Assembly (NCBI GenBank): GCA_965153455.1
Contig: OZ234495.1
Coordinates: 310,001-374,000, forward strand
Origin: Sphagnum compactum
Lineage: Eukaryota > Bryophyta > Sphagnopsida > Sphagnales
Direction of reading: 5' to 3'
Length of the DNA stretch: 64,000 nt
A model generated the notes under the pieces. That model worked only from the letters and a program-made list of their open reading frames with translations, did no database searches and was not told where the DNA came from. Position numbers and translations under genes: made by a program. Every line of letters begins with the position of its first letter. Position 1 is the first letter of the stretch. This document shows, one piece after another, positions 1-10,450 of the stretch.

Positions 1-640
1 AGTCTAAAAATCCTAATTAATAGTTTGCAAATTATCACATTTTTTTACATTAAAAATAAACACATTTCCTTTATACCAAGCTTATGATAATACAAATCTA
101 GGAGTGCATATAATAAAAAATTTGGTAATAAGTTTTGGCATCAAATTTTTTATACAAAAAATCCTAACATTCTTTTATAGCCTTTCACAATTTTTTATTA
201 TGAACATTGTTGATACATGGACCTCGAGGGGTGTTCTAGTGGGTTAATTTACCTTGCCATTCCCAACACATTTTAATGCAATGTACTTCTAGGCAAAGTT
301 CATGGTGCAATTAGGACTTTTCATGGTGTGCTTATATAGACATGTTATATGTCCATTATTTACTATTTTTTTCTTTGGGTTGTTCTAGAAACATATGTTA
401 TTTAAGTAGAATAAGGTCTAATCGTATATGAAATATTGTCGTTGTGCAAGAAGTGCATGCTAAAAGAAATGAAATTAGACCATCCAAATCCATTTATAAA
501 GTTCCAAATGCCATAATGAAATCCTTGGATGCTAATGATAAACAAGCAAGGAAATTGCATGCATTGGTCATTTTCTTGGATTTGTAATATGTATTATAAA
601 TGACATCAACCCACAATGTGTACATGTGAAGGAATAAGTC
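1..640. other. AT-rich spacer, no gene seen
   Basis: This stretch is AT-rich with frequent stops in all frames. I see no long open frame, RNA gene or clear repeat in it. Confidence 0.5.
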
Positions 641-648
641 CATTTTAA

Positions 649-1290
649 GACTGGATTAATAATTTTCTGAATTGAAATATTAATTTCAAAAATCCAAAAT
701 AATAATTTGGAATTTAAATTTCAATTTTCAAATCAAATAATTTCTTAAATTTGAATTTAAAACTTCAGAATTCAAATATCAAATTTCAATTTCAAATAAA
801 AATATTTAAAATCAAAATGTCAATTCTTAGACTTGATAAATGTTTTTGAATTGAAACAACAATTTTTTAATTCGAAAATAATAATTTAGAATTCAAATAT
901 CAAGTTTTTGATCAAATACTTTTATTGAATTTAAATAACAATTTCCAAAATTGAAATGTCAATTTGCAGATTCAAGTAACAATATTCAAAATTGAAATGT
1001 CCATTTTTAGACTCAATTAATAATTTTCGGACTTGAAGTATTAATTTTGAGAATCCAAAATAATAATTTGGAATCGAAATTTCAATCAAATCAAATGATT
1101 ATTTAAAATTTAAATGCAAAATTTTCAGAGTTCAATGTGATTTTTCATATTCATATAAAAATATTCAAAATTAAAATGTCCATTTTTATAATAAATTAAT
1201 AATTTTCTGAATTGAATAAAAAATTCAAAGTTCAGATATTAATTTTGAGATTCATTATATGAACAATATATACTTATATATATATAATTT
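649..1290. repeat. AT-rich diverged tandem repeat
   Basis: Phrases built from AATTTTCTGAATTGAA, CCAAAATAATAATTTGGAAT and CAAAATTGAAATGTC recur through the block. The segment beginning near 649 is repeated near 1014, about 365 bp later, and a third partial start is seen near 1195. Shorter internal echoes near 880 and 960 suggest a smaller ancestral unit. Copies are clearly diverged, so this is an old satellite-like array or a decayed element, not a recent expansion. Confidence 0.55.
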
Positions 1291-1529
1291 TAGTACATAC
1301 ATTAAAATACACCCGTATGTCATTGTAAAATACCTTTAGGATGCAACTAATTTGGTGATTATTGCGATTAATGGGACATATCAACCTATTAATGGATGAA
1401 AATAAATGTAAAATTGATCCAACCAATAGGATGAAAATTTTAATAGTTGCATCATAGTTGTGAGAATGACCAAAATAGTTGAAATTTGGTCTTGTAGTTG
1501 CAAATATTCCTAAATCTAGTCGCAGATAA

Positions 1530-1985
1530 CTACAAGTCGCATATAGTCGTAAATGGAGTGGTTACATTTTGGCTGATTTTTACTAGTGAAACCAAGTCTT
1601 CCAGGAATAGTTTTTGAGTTTCATCCAACTTTTTGTAAGGAGTTTCTCTCTCGAAAAATGTTGAAATTGCACCTAGAGCTACTTTGGAACATTTTTTGGT
1701 TGGTTGCATAACCATACAACCTTCATGACTGGCATTGGCAATCGCTGTTTGTGATTTTGAAATATTGTCTATAGGAGTAGCTTCTTTAACAAATGTAGTC
1801 AAAAACTCAAGATGTTCATATTCAACATGTCTTTTCATAACACTTGTCCCAAAGAGGGGGTTGGATGCAATAATGCATATTTTCTCTTTTGTTTTCTTCC
1901 TAATTAAAAACTTAGGGACAACACGGGGAAAAAAAATGCTACACTTCAATTGTTGAACTTTTTCACAATTGGGAAAAATTTCCAT
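1530..1985 (-). pseudogene. Possible hAT/BED-type transposase fragment
   Basis: An intronless open frame of 151 codons with an ATG at 1985. The N-terminal third has a BED-finger-like tail, TSVMKRHVEYEH, with an H-x4-H pair, but no clean C-x2-C partner upstream. The later stretch STFFERETPYKKLD followed by a helix of the type LFLEDLVSLVK resembles the linker after the zinc finger in plant hAT-like transposases. The rest of a transposase is missing, and no TIR or target duplication was found. It could also be an unrelated chance frame. Family assignment is from memory of motif style. Confidence 0.35.
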
Positions 1986-1989
1986 GGTT

Positions 1990-3700
1990 TAAAATAAAAT
2001 GGCCCATGGAGCAGATTTGTGACTATAACTAGCCCAAAATTTTGCTTGTTTATGTAAAATCTACAAAGTTTTTGTTCTTTTTCTTTCTCTATTGGCTAAA
2101 CTGAAATGTTCATATAAACACTTGTAAATGAAGAGATTGTCCCCATAAGTGGATTAATATTAACATTGTCATTAGCTAGGGATGCTTGCAAATGATCTGC
2201 TTAATCAAGTAATAAGCTTGAAACCATGTCTAACCTTGCATTTCCTTCTTGTCCTACCATACCTTAAAACAAACCCAAAAAATTGATTCAAATTATAATT
2301 ATGATTCAGAGTATGATTGATTTCATGGCAATACAAATGCAATTGTGAGAATAAAACTAAGAGAGCTTACTTGGAAAATTTTGAAGTTGTCACAATTTGA
2401 TCAGCTACTATTGTTGCCTTGCTACCACAATTTGATTTGCTATTGTTATTGCTAGCCATTATTTCATCTATTGTTGTTGGCTTTCTACCATAGATTGATC
2501 TATTATTATTATTTTAACTTTGAATTCTAATTGTTACACCTTGCACACAGGAAATAAGGAGGGGAGAGCAAGACCATAATCGGGGTACGATAGCCATTAG
2601 TAGCACAAGAACACCATTACCAACACAAGAGACAACGCACAAGAGTGAGACCAAGGGGGTTAAGAGCAAGATGTTTGTTCACCTCTAGCCATTGTCAATC
2701 AACAACAGTCGTGAATTGCCTTTGCCCTTCTTTTGATCCTCTTATCTTTCGGAACCTACACAAGCCTTTCAACCAATTGGTATCAAGGATTTCGTACTTC
2801 GTTTGTTTCTCTCAGTGCTTTGTTTGTCTCTCTCATGTGTGTGTTTGAGCTTCTGAGATGGGTGCCCACCAATGCATCAACTCTCTGAATATGAAGATGA
2901 TTCAAGACCCAAGGAATTCCAAAATAGTTCAAAAAAACAAATCTCCAACCCATGATGCAAAGTAAAAAAATGAATTTTTGTTCTTCAAGTGCCAAGGAAG
3001 GATGGTGCAAATTCCTACAACTTCCATCTATTTTTGTTAATTTCCATTTTCTTTTTCTAGGTGTGAGAAACTTGGAATTCGACTATAATGACCATTCAAA
3101 ACTACTCTACACTAAAACACAACTATGCCCAAAACTCAGCTTGAGACACATAGAGACAAAGATAGAAAGGCTTTGATGTTGCACACCATCGATTTTAGAA
3201 AATGCAACAAAAATGCACATGGTGATTTTGGCTGCCAAGTTGTTGTGCAATCCAAAAGAGAACTATACTAGCCCAAATGAATTTTAACCCAAATGCTCAA
3301 CACTCAAGGGGAAAAAAAAATCCAAAAGAAACAAACATCGCTCGAGAGAGACAAAGAAAAACACACACATACAAATAAAACTAGCTACATATCATACATG
3401 TACACAACATATTCCGAAGCTCCTCCACTAAGACAACAAATGAAGATTACAGGAAACCAATCCAAAAATTCTTTCACACCCAAGAAATTTGCATGCTTTG
3501 GCTAGATTCAATATTCATCAATTACAGCAAATTTGCTATGCATATTTCAAGAGAAATCCATGACCAAAAATCTCATGAAATGTTTTCATGTTCTTTGTTT
3601 TTGTCTCTATTTGTATGCACTGCAAGAGTGTACTTACGATTACCTCAACTAGTTGGGGTTGCAACAAGATGTGGCTAGAGATGGATTTATGAGTAGTTCT
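1990..3700. other. Spacer with short purine-rich repeats
   Basis: No supported gene. Short open frames here have no family signature. A purine-rich phrase of the kind AGGGGAGAGCAAGACC appears near 2560 and again, varied, near 2640; the same phrase recurs at 3.95-4.4 kb. Confidence 0.4.
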
Positions 3701-3939
3701 TCTATTGTTGCACTCATCAAGTCCTTCACCAGTTGTTGTTGCTAATGATGATCATAAAAGATCATCACCAACAAAACCAAACCCACAACAAAACATAGTA
3801 ACGAACCACAAGCTTAAAGGTGTGAGATACTTATCAAGCAACAAAAGGTGAAGTTGAGTGAACGAACAAGTGGCATGAAAGTTGCATGGTTTAATGGGGA
3901 TACCGGCCATGACCATCGTCGTGCTTTGTGCATTCCAAC

Positions 3940-4440
3940 AACTTGCACACAAAAGACAAGGGGAAGAGCAAGACTACACCAAGGGGGAGTAAGACCACAC
4001 TAAAGGGGAAAAATACAACTTGTAGCGATGGTGAACATAACACAAGCAACAAGACCAAAGAAGGGGGGTGGGTAGGTCTTGCTAACCTTTAGATGAGTGA
4101 CGCGATGTTGATGTCCCACGTGATTTTCCTCTTGCTCAAGACAACACACAGAAGCAAGACCGCACAACTTGGGGGAAGGGGGGGACAAAAGTAAACAAAC
4201 CAAGGGTAGGGGGGTGGGCAAGTCTTGCTCACCTCCAAAGGCGATGGCGAGGTCGGTGGAACTCATTGATGCATTCCACCTTGTGTTCATGCTTGCATTC
4301 CAACAACCTGCACAAGAGAATGCATAGGAGCAAGACTGCACAAGGGGGAGAGCAAGAACTCTAAATGAAAACTTGCACAAGACAACACATAGTAACAAGA
4401 TTGGACAAGGGGAGGGGGGAAAAGTACTTTCCACAAGAAG
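3940..4440. repeat. Recurring GGGGAGAGCAAGAC-type purine-rich repeat
   Basis: Variants of CACAAGGGGGAGAGCAAGAC and ACAACACACAGAAGCAAGAC recur at irregular spacing near 3955, 4140, 4310 and 4380, alternating with 'cattccaacaacctgcac' phrases. The 144-codon minus frame across this region is a by-product of the repeat: it is Pro/Leu/Cys-rich with repeated words and no domain. Confidence 0.45.
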
Positions 4441-4677
4441 AAGTCTTCTCTCTTCTTATTTTTTGCTAAAGCAAAAGAAAAAAAAACTCATGTGGAGGGA
4501 CTCAATGCTACCTTGCTCACCTGTGAAGTAATTCGAGTGGTGTTGAAGTAATTAGAACAAAGCTTCTGGTGATGCAGCGTGAAGCTCTTGGTGATGGTGC
4601 AAAAGGAAGTTTGGTGGGAACAATTGCGATGTTGCAACCACACTCCCTACCCTTGAAACCTTTTTTTAAAAAACTTA

Positions 4678-4779
4678 GCACTTACATGCCCCATTAATTT
4701 ACACGGGGTCGTGTAAATGAATGTTAATTTTTTTTACACTGCCCGCATGAAAGTGTAAAAAATAAATCCATGTAAGTGC
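4678..4779. repeat. Short foldback sequence (MITE-like)
   Basis: GCACTTACATG at 4678-4688 is matched by its reverse complement at 4769-4779. Inside are two further hairpins: ATTTACACG / CGTGTAAAT around a 4-base loop near 4698-4719, and TTTACACT / AAGTGTAAA around 4733-4759. The nested symmetry over 102 bp suggests a miniature foldback element. No convincing target duplication was seen. Confidence 0.45.
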
Positions 4780-5506
4780 ATGGATTATACACGTCGTATA
4801 TACGGCTATATACACTTACATGCACAACATTGGTTCAAACTTGAAAATGTTGATGATTACACAGGTCTACAAGCTCATGTATCTATTGAGGAATTAATTC
4901 TATACACAATTGTAAAAGGTGTCTCTATTGCAACAACAAATTTGGTGGCAAATGTGTTGCCTAATGGGGGGTGGGGAAGTTGATGTTACAGATATTGTAG
5001 CTCAATATGCAACAACCTCTAATAGTGATAGTTAACCTACAACTATGTAGGGTGGTCATTAACCATGTTCAAGTTTTGTCTAGATAACCATGTTTTGCTA
5101 CATTGATGGATAATTAATTAAAGATCAAAATTTTATTTTATGCTTTTATTGTGGTTTGATTTGGTTGGAACAACATCCCTTTTGTAACTTTATACAAACT
5201 TGAAATATATTCTAACATATTAATTGATTCATTACCATAATTCCAAGTTTTTCAAACCAAGTATTTTGGTCAAAAAAAACCCCAAAGTGATAGGCGTAAA
5301 AAAAACCTTTTAGTTTTCTAGGACAAATCGAGTTTAACAAGTCTAGTATGACTAGGATGGTTTTTTTGACCAACTGTTGTGTCGTGCTTTTGACCAAAGT
5401 TTTTGACCAGTACCATTTGACCAATGGTCAAATGTTACTAGTAAAATATAACCAATAAAAATTATTTTCTTACTAATCGTTTATGATGTGGCATCATATG
5501 ATGTTA

Positions 5507-5608
5507 ACACATGGCACCATATGAATGTTGCCACATGGTAATAATATATATTGCCATGTGGCAACATTATGTTATGCCATGTGGCAACATTTGTATGGTG
5601 CCATGTGT
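5507..5608. repeat. Long imperfect palindrome, 32-bp arms
   Basis: Arm one is 5507-5538 and arm two 5577-5608. They are reverse complements except for one or two positions, and both contain CCATGTGGCAACATT. A third copy of that core lies in the 38-base spacer near 5553. This could form a stable cruciform or hairpin and has the look of a foldback transposon. Confidence 0.65.
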
Positions 5609-5694
5609 CAATACATTGTTATGTGATAAAATGGTAGGTTAGTAGGTACCCACCTTTGGCCTCCTTACACCATATGTACAAATTCATGTACAAG

Positions 5695-5765
5695 AGTTGC
5701 TCAAGTTTGAACCCAAGATTTTACGAGGGCATCCGAATGCCTTAACCACCAAGTCACAAAACTTT
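5695..5765 (-). repeat. tRNA-like (SINE-head-like) sequence
   Basis: On the minus strand a box A-like TGGTGGTTAAGGC (RC of 5739-5751) is followed about 33 bases later by a box B-like GGGTTCAAAC (RC of 5705-5714). The A-box word resembles the GAGTGGTTAAGGC region of Ser/Leu tRNAs. No full cloverleaf or clean acceptor stem can be drawn, so a degraded tRNA-derived SINE head is more likely than a working tRNA gene. Confidence 0.4.
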
Positions 5766-6059
5766 TTGTAGGTAGAACTTGTGCAACATTTTCTTTTATC
5801 TTGTTAACTATGAAATAGTTTGGAAATCCTAACCTTGGCATATCTTTTTAATTTTAATTTTTGTTCAAATGAAGCAAATAACGGCATAATCTTGTAGCTT
5901 ATTCAAAGATCTAATCAATAAAATCAAGATATTTTGTAAAGGTTCAAATGAATTGTAAGAAAATATTTTTGAAAATAACAAATTGGTGACAAATTTCAAA
6001 ACTTTTTAAATTTTGATTCTTCCATTTCAAACTCCATTCATTAAATTAAATAAGGTACA

Positions 6060-6720
6060 TGTCATAGGTAGGTTGGGTAGGTAAATGGAAGGTAGAAGAG
6101 GTAGGTAGGTTGTAGGGTGGGAGGGAGGTGGGAGTTAAGAGGTAGGTAAATAATAGGTATAATACAATTGTGACTAGATAGGTTGAAGGTACATAAATTT
6201 AGGTAGGCTGTACAATGTTAAACAAATAGGTAGATAACTTGTAGGGCCATGGTAGATGGGAGGTAGGAGCTAAGTTATAGGTAGGTAGGTAACATATAAT
6301 TATAGGAAGGTGGGTAACATAGAAAATTATATTAAGTACGTAGGTTGGAGGTACATAAACTTAGGTTGGTTGTAAAGTGTTAGTCAATTAGGTAGGTATG
6401 TTGTAGGACATGGTAGTTGGGTGGGTGGGTAGGTAGGCAAATAGGTAAATAGTACATCTAGGTGGGTGAGTGGGTAGGTATGTAGTTAATATGTAAGTAG
6501 GTAGGTAGGTAATATGTAGGTAGGTTGGTGAGTGGTTAGGTAGGTAGGTAGGTAGTATATAAGTAGGTACTGGGTGGGTAAGTAAGTAAGTAGGTATGTA
6601 GTACACTTAAATAAGTAGGCACACGGGTGGGTAGGTAAATAGTACATATAGGTAGGTGGGTGGGTGGGTGGTAGGTAAGTAGGTTGTAAGATTATAGGTG
6701 GGAGGTAGGTATGTAATAGG
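6060..6720 (+). repeat. TAGG/GGTA G-rich simple-sequence field
   Basis: About 660 bases dominated by GTAGGTAGGTGGGTAGG-type runs on the plus strand, with interruptions. Overlapping minus frames here translate to Tyr/Leu/Pro/Thr/His low-complexity peptides and are not genes. The many GG and GGG runs on one strand could in principle support G-quadruplexes. Confidence 0.8.
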
Positions 6721-6759
6721 CATTTAAAATGTTCCATTTGCTTAGAAACATTGGTCATT

Positions 6760-8400
6760 TTGACTACTAATGTTAATTTCTTATGTTCAATTCGATTAAA
6801 TGTTTCATTTGATTAAAACCCATTCATTTTGACCAAGGTTGTTCAACGTGATTAGATGTATTGGTTAAATAAGTCACTTTAGTCAAGTCGATTGGTCAAA
6901 AAATACATGCCTTGAACCTTTAGTCAAAATGGATATGTCCATTGGTAAAAAAAGACTAGTTAGTCAACTTGGAGCGTTAAAAACCTAGAATTTTAGTAGT
7001 GATTTTGTCAAGTGTCACATATGTAAATTAATTTTTTAAAAATTTCCATGATTAGGATATAAAATTTTAGTTGTTCCAATTTTGCTTGAACTAAACACCA
7101 AACATAAATTGTAGAACACAAATAATTCAATTTTCACATGATTATTAGTTTGTTTATTATGTAATATATTCAAATATTAAATTTCAATTCATTGTGAATC
7201 CTCCATTTTTTCACATGTCATTTGATAGATCCTTCCATTTTTTCCCCAATAATTTTTTTATTATGAATAATTAAAGAAAGAATTTGAAAACATGATAATT
7301 AAATTTATTTTCATTTTTTTGTAATTTTAATTTATAAAAAGAAATGTAATGTGTTTTCAATTTAATATTGCCAACATTAGTGTTGCCATGCATCATAAAA
7401 AAGTTCCAACATAATCACATTCATTCAAACCTACATGATTATATTTAGTCACATTAGTCATTTTAGTTATATCAAACATATCCACGTAGGTGTTGCATAG
7501 GCCATGCGTCTAGCCCCTTATCCAATGTGATTGAATTTTTATTTATTTATAGTCACAACAAACATAGGTACTTTTCATGTTAGTGGAATTGGACAGAATT
7601 AGTTAGATAAGACAAGTAGCCTTGACTTTACATTCAATTCAGTCATCATGATAGTAGGAAAAGACCATGGTTTTGTAGTAATGTAACAACAAGTGACCTA
7701 CTAATGGTAGACTCATTAATTTACATACCTATTCTAAACTAAATGTGCTCCATTTAACTTATCTTCCAAAAAACCAATATAAACATTAAGTTCTATAGGT
7801 CAATATGTCATTAATTTTTTGAAACATCTAACAATATACATGGTTGGATTTATGTCACAAAAAGTTAAGTGACAAGCAAAAGTTGGTACTTGGCTTTTGT
7901 AATTCCACCCAAATCAAAAGTGGTTTAAAAATCAATACAATAATGTGGAGCTTTATTCAAAATAATTTTAGATTTGATAAAATACCACCACCAATTGATA
8001 ATTCTCATGTTGGAGTGTTCAAAAGTTAAAGCAACCTAATATCGTAGAAGGTTTAATGTTTAGTATTATGACTTCCAATTAGTGACAATGCATTCAAAAT
8101 GTATTGTTGCACTTATTAATCCTTCAACATTAGTCCAATCAATTTATCAAGAAAAAAAATGGTTAGTCTTATGGTAATTGTTTCTAATTCCAACCCCCCT
8201 TTTATTTCAAAATGTTTTCATAAGGTTAACAACAAAAGTTACATCACAATGCCAAAACATTGTTTTCTGTGATTATGACAACTTGCAACTAGACTCCATA
8301 TGCATTTAAATGTGGACATTAGTCACAACCATTATATGATTATAATCATACAAATGATGATATGATTACAATTATGATTAAACAACTTCTAATCATCTTC
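6760..8400. other. AT-rich spacer, no gene seen
   Basis: Only short open frames without family features. No clear tandem structure or RNA gene was recognised. Confidence 0.45.
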
Positions 8401-8419
8401 AAAGAGTGACAAGTGTCAT

Positions 8420-9980
8420 AATCTAGGCCATGTTACATTACATTAGGTAGGCCAACCTAGTAAGCTAACATAGGAAGGCCTAGGTTAACCTAGATAAGTT
8501 TAAGATAGGCCTAAGTTGACCTAGGTTTGAGTAGGTTAGCATAGGTTGGCCTATATCACCTAGATAACCTTGATTAGCTTTGGTTAACCTAGATAGGTTT
8601 ACATGAACCTAACTTATCCTAGGTGACTTTAAGTTACCTTATGTTAAGTTAGATAAATGTATGTTAACCAAGGTTAGAATAGGTAGGCCCATGTTATTCT
8701 AGGTCAACCTAGGATTAACTTAGGTTTAACCTTGGTTAACCTACATTTAGTTTAGGTTTATACTTGGTTAACCTAGGTTTAGTTTAAATTAACTTAGGTT
8801 TAAAAAATGTTAATTTAAATTTAGCCATTGTTTAACTTTGATTAATTTAAGTTGAACCTAGGCTTAACCAAAATCAACTTAGGTTTAACTTTGATTAACC
8901 TAAGTTGAATCTAGGCTTAACCAAAATTAGCTTAGGTTTAGCATTGGTTATGTTAGGTCCAACAAGGTTTAACTTAAGTTTAACCAAGGTTTAGTTATTT
9001 TTATTTAAGTTTTAAGTTAGTTAAAGTTGAACCAATTTTTAATTAAATTAAGGTTTAGTGAAAATTAATCAAGTTTTATTTTAATCAAAGTTTAACCAAG
9101 GTTTAGTTATTTTTATTTAAGTTTTAAGTTAGTTAAAGTTGAACCAATTTTTAATTAAACTAAGGTTTAGTGAAAATTAATCAAGTTTTATTTTAATCAA
9201 AGTTTAACCAAGGTTTAGTTATTTTTATTTAAGTTTTAAGTTAGTTAAAGTTGAACCAATTTTTAATTAAACTAAGGTTTAGTGAAAATTAATCAAGTTT
9301 TATTTTAATCAAAGTTTAACCAAGGTTTAGTTATTTTTATTTAAGTTTTAAGTTAGTTAAAGTTGAACCAATTTTTAATTAAACTAAGGTTTAGTGAAAA
9401 TTAATCAAGTTTTATTTTAATCAAAGTTTAACCAAGGTTTATCCAAGTTTTAATTTAGTCAAGGCTTAACTTAGGTTTAGCCAAGGGTTAACAAAGATTT
9501 AACTTTGGTTAGACTAGGATTACCCTATGTTTACCTTTGATTAACATGGGTTTAATTTAGGTTAATCTATGTTTAATGATTGTTATAGGTAACTTAGGTT
9601 TAACTTTGGTTAGTCTATGTTTAATTTAGGTTTAGCTTAGGTTAGCCTTGGTTAATTTAAGTTTAGCTTAAATTAACTTAGGTTAACCTATTTTAGCCTA
9701 AGTAGTTTTTTAATGTTAGTTTAGGATAACCTAAGGAGGCCTAGGTTAATTTAAGTTAGTTTATGTCAACATAAGATTAAACTAGGTTAAGCTATTTTAA
9801 TTTAAGTTAGTTTATTTTAAGCTTAGTGATTGATCAAGACCTATTAACTTAATAGGTTATTTTAGGTTATCTTAGGTTGGTCCCATGTTAGCTTGAGTCA
9901 TGGCCTTAAGTTATCTTAGGTAGCCTAGGTTAACCTATATAAGCCCATGATAATTTAGGTCAACCTAGGTTTTGTGAGGG
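8420..9980. repeat. AGGTTAACC-like low-complexity field
   Basis: About 1.5 kb composed almost wholly of variants of CCTAGGTTAACCTAGGTTTA. AGGTTAACCT is its own reverse complement, so both strands read alike. Words drift between AGGTTAACC, AGGTTTAACC and AGTTTAATT. It is not the canonical plant telomere repeat TTTAGGG. It surrounds the homogeneous 112-bp array. Confidence 0.75.
8978..9441 (+). repeat. 112-bp tandem array, just over four copies
   Basis: The junction word GTTTAACCAAGGTTTAG starts at 8978, 9090, 9202, 9314 and 9426, exactly 112 bases apart each time. Four full copies are near identical; the visible difference is one base in the first copy (AATTAAATTAAGG against AATTAAACTAAGG in the others). 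The fifth breaks off after about 16 bases. The unit is built from the same words as the surrounding field, so it arose by recent amplification of a local segment. Confidence 0.95.
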
Positions 9981-10054
9981 TATAAGCTTTTCTTTTTAGG
10001 TTGTATTAATGCATTGTTTATATTTTTGCAATGAATAATTTTGTTACATAAAAA

Positions 10055-10125
10055 AGTTTGCAATGCAATGGTTAAAGACTTGAACCTTAAAAGTGTAAGT
10101 GAAGGGTTCAAGTCCTCACATTTGC
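10055..10125 (+). repeat. tRNA-like (SINE-head-like) sequence
   Basis: A box A-like CAATGGTTAAAGAC at 10066-10079 and a strong box B-like GGGTTCAAGTCC at 10104-10115 lie about 38 bases apart. The flanks do not pair into a full acceptor stem. It resembles the 5.7 kb and 35.1 kb sequences and may belong to the same tRNA-derived family. Confidence 0.4.
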
Positions 10126-10224
10126 ATTTTATGGAAATGACTCAAGTAAGTTACCTAGGTTTGTTTTTTGAATGGGCTTTTTAGGTTAGGTTGGTTAGGC
10201 TTCCTAGGTTTATTTGATTAAGCT

Positions 10225-10450
10225 TTTGTTTACCATGTGGCATCACAAAATTGAGTCAAAAAATTCAATTTCTAATTCTAAGTTGCCATGTGGTATCATA
10301 AAGGGATAATAAAAATTCCAATTTGACCTACCTTGTTATGTGGTAACACATAATTGTGAAAAATAATTATGACATAGGCTTAGGTTATCACATGGCAACA
10401 TGTCATTAACATTTAGGTTTAGGTTGCATAGGCTAGTCATGGCATGGCAA
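10225..10450. repeat. Cluster of CCATGTGGCA-type motifs
   Basis: Words such as CCATGTGGCATCA, GCCATGTGGTATCA, TTATGTGGTAACACA and CACATGGCAACATG occur in both orientations. They match the core of the palindrome at 5507-5608, so this is probably a more decayed copy of the same foldback family. Confidence 0.4.

Noticed and set aside
4000-4434. 144-codon minus-strand open frame
   Set aside because: It lies wholly within a recurring purine-rich repeat, has repeated words and shows no domain.
6388-6758. Two overlapping minus-strand open frames of 72 and 90 codons
   Set aside because: They are translations of the TAGG simple repeat (Tyr/Leu/Pro/Thr/His only) and not genes.
8420-9980. Interstitial telomere array
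   Set aside because: The words are AGGTTAACC-like, not TTTAGGG or a known plant telomere variant.
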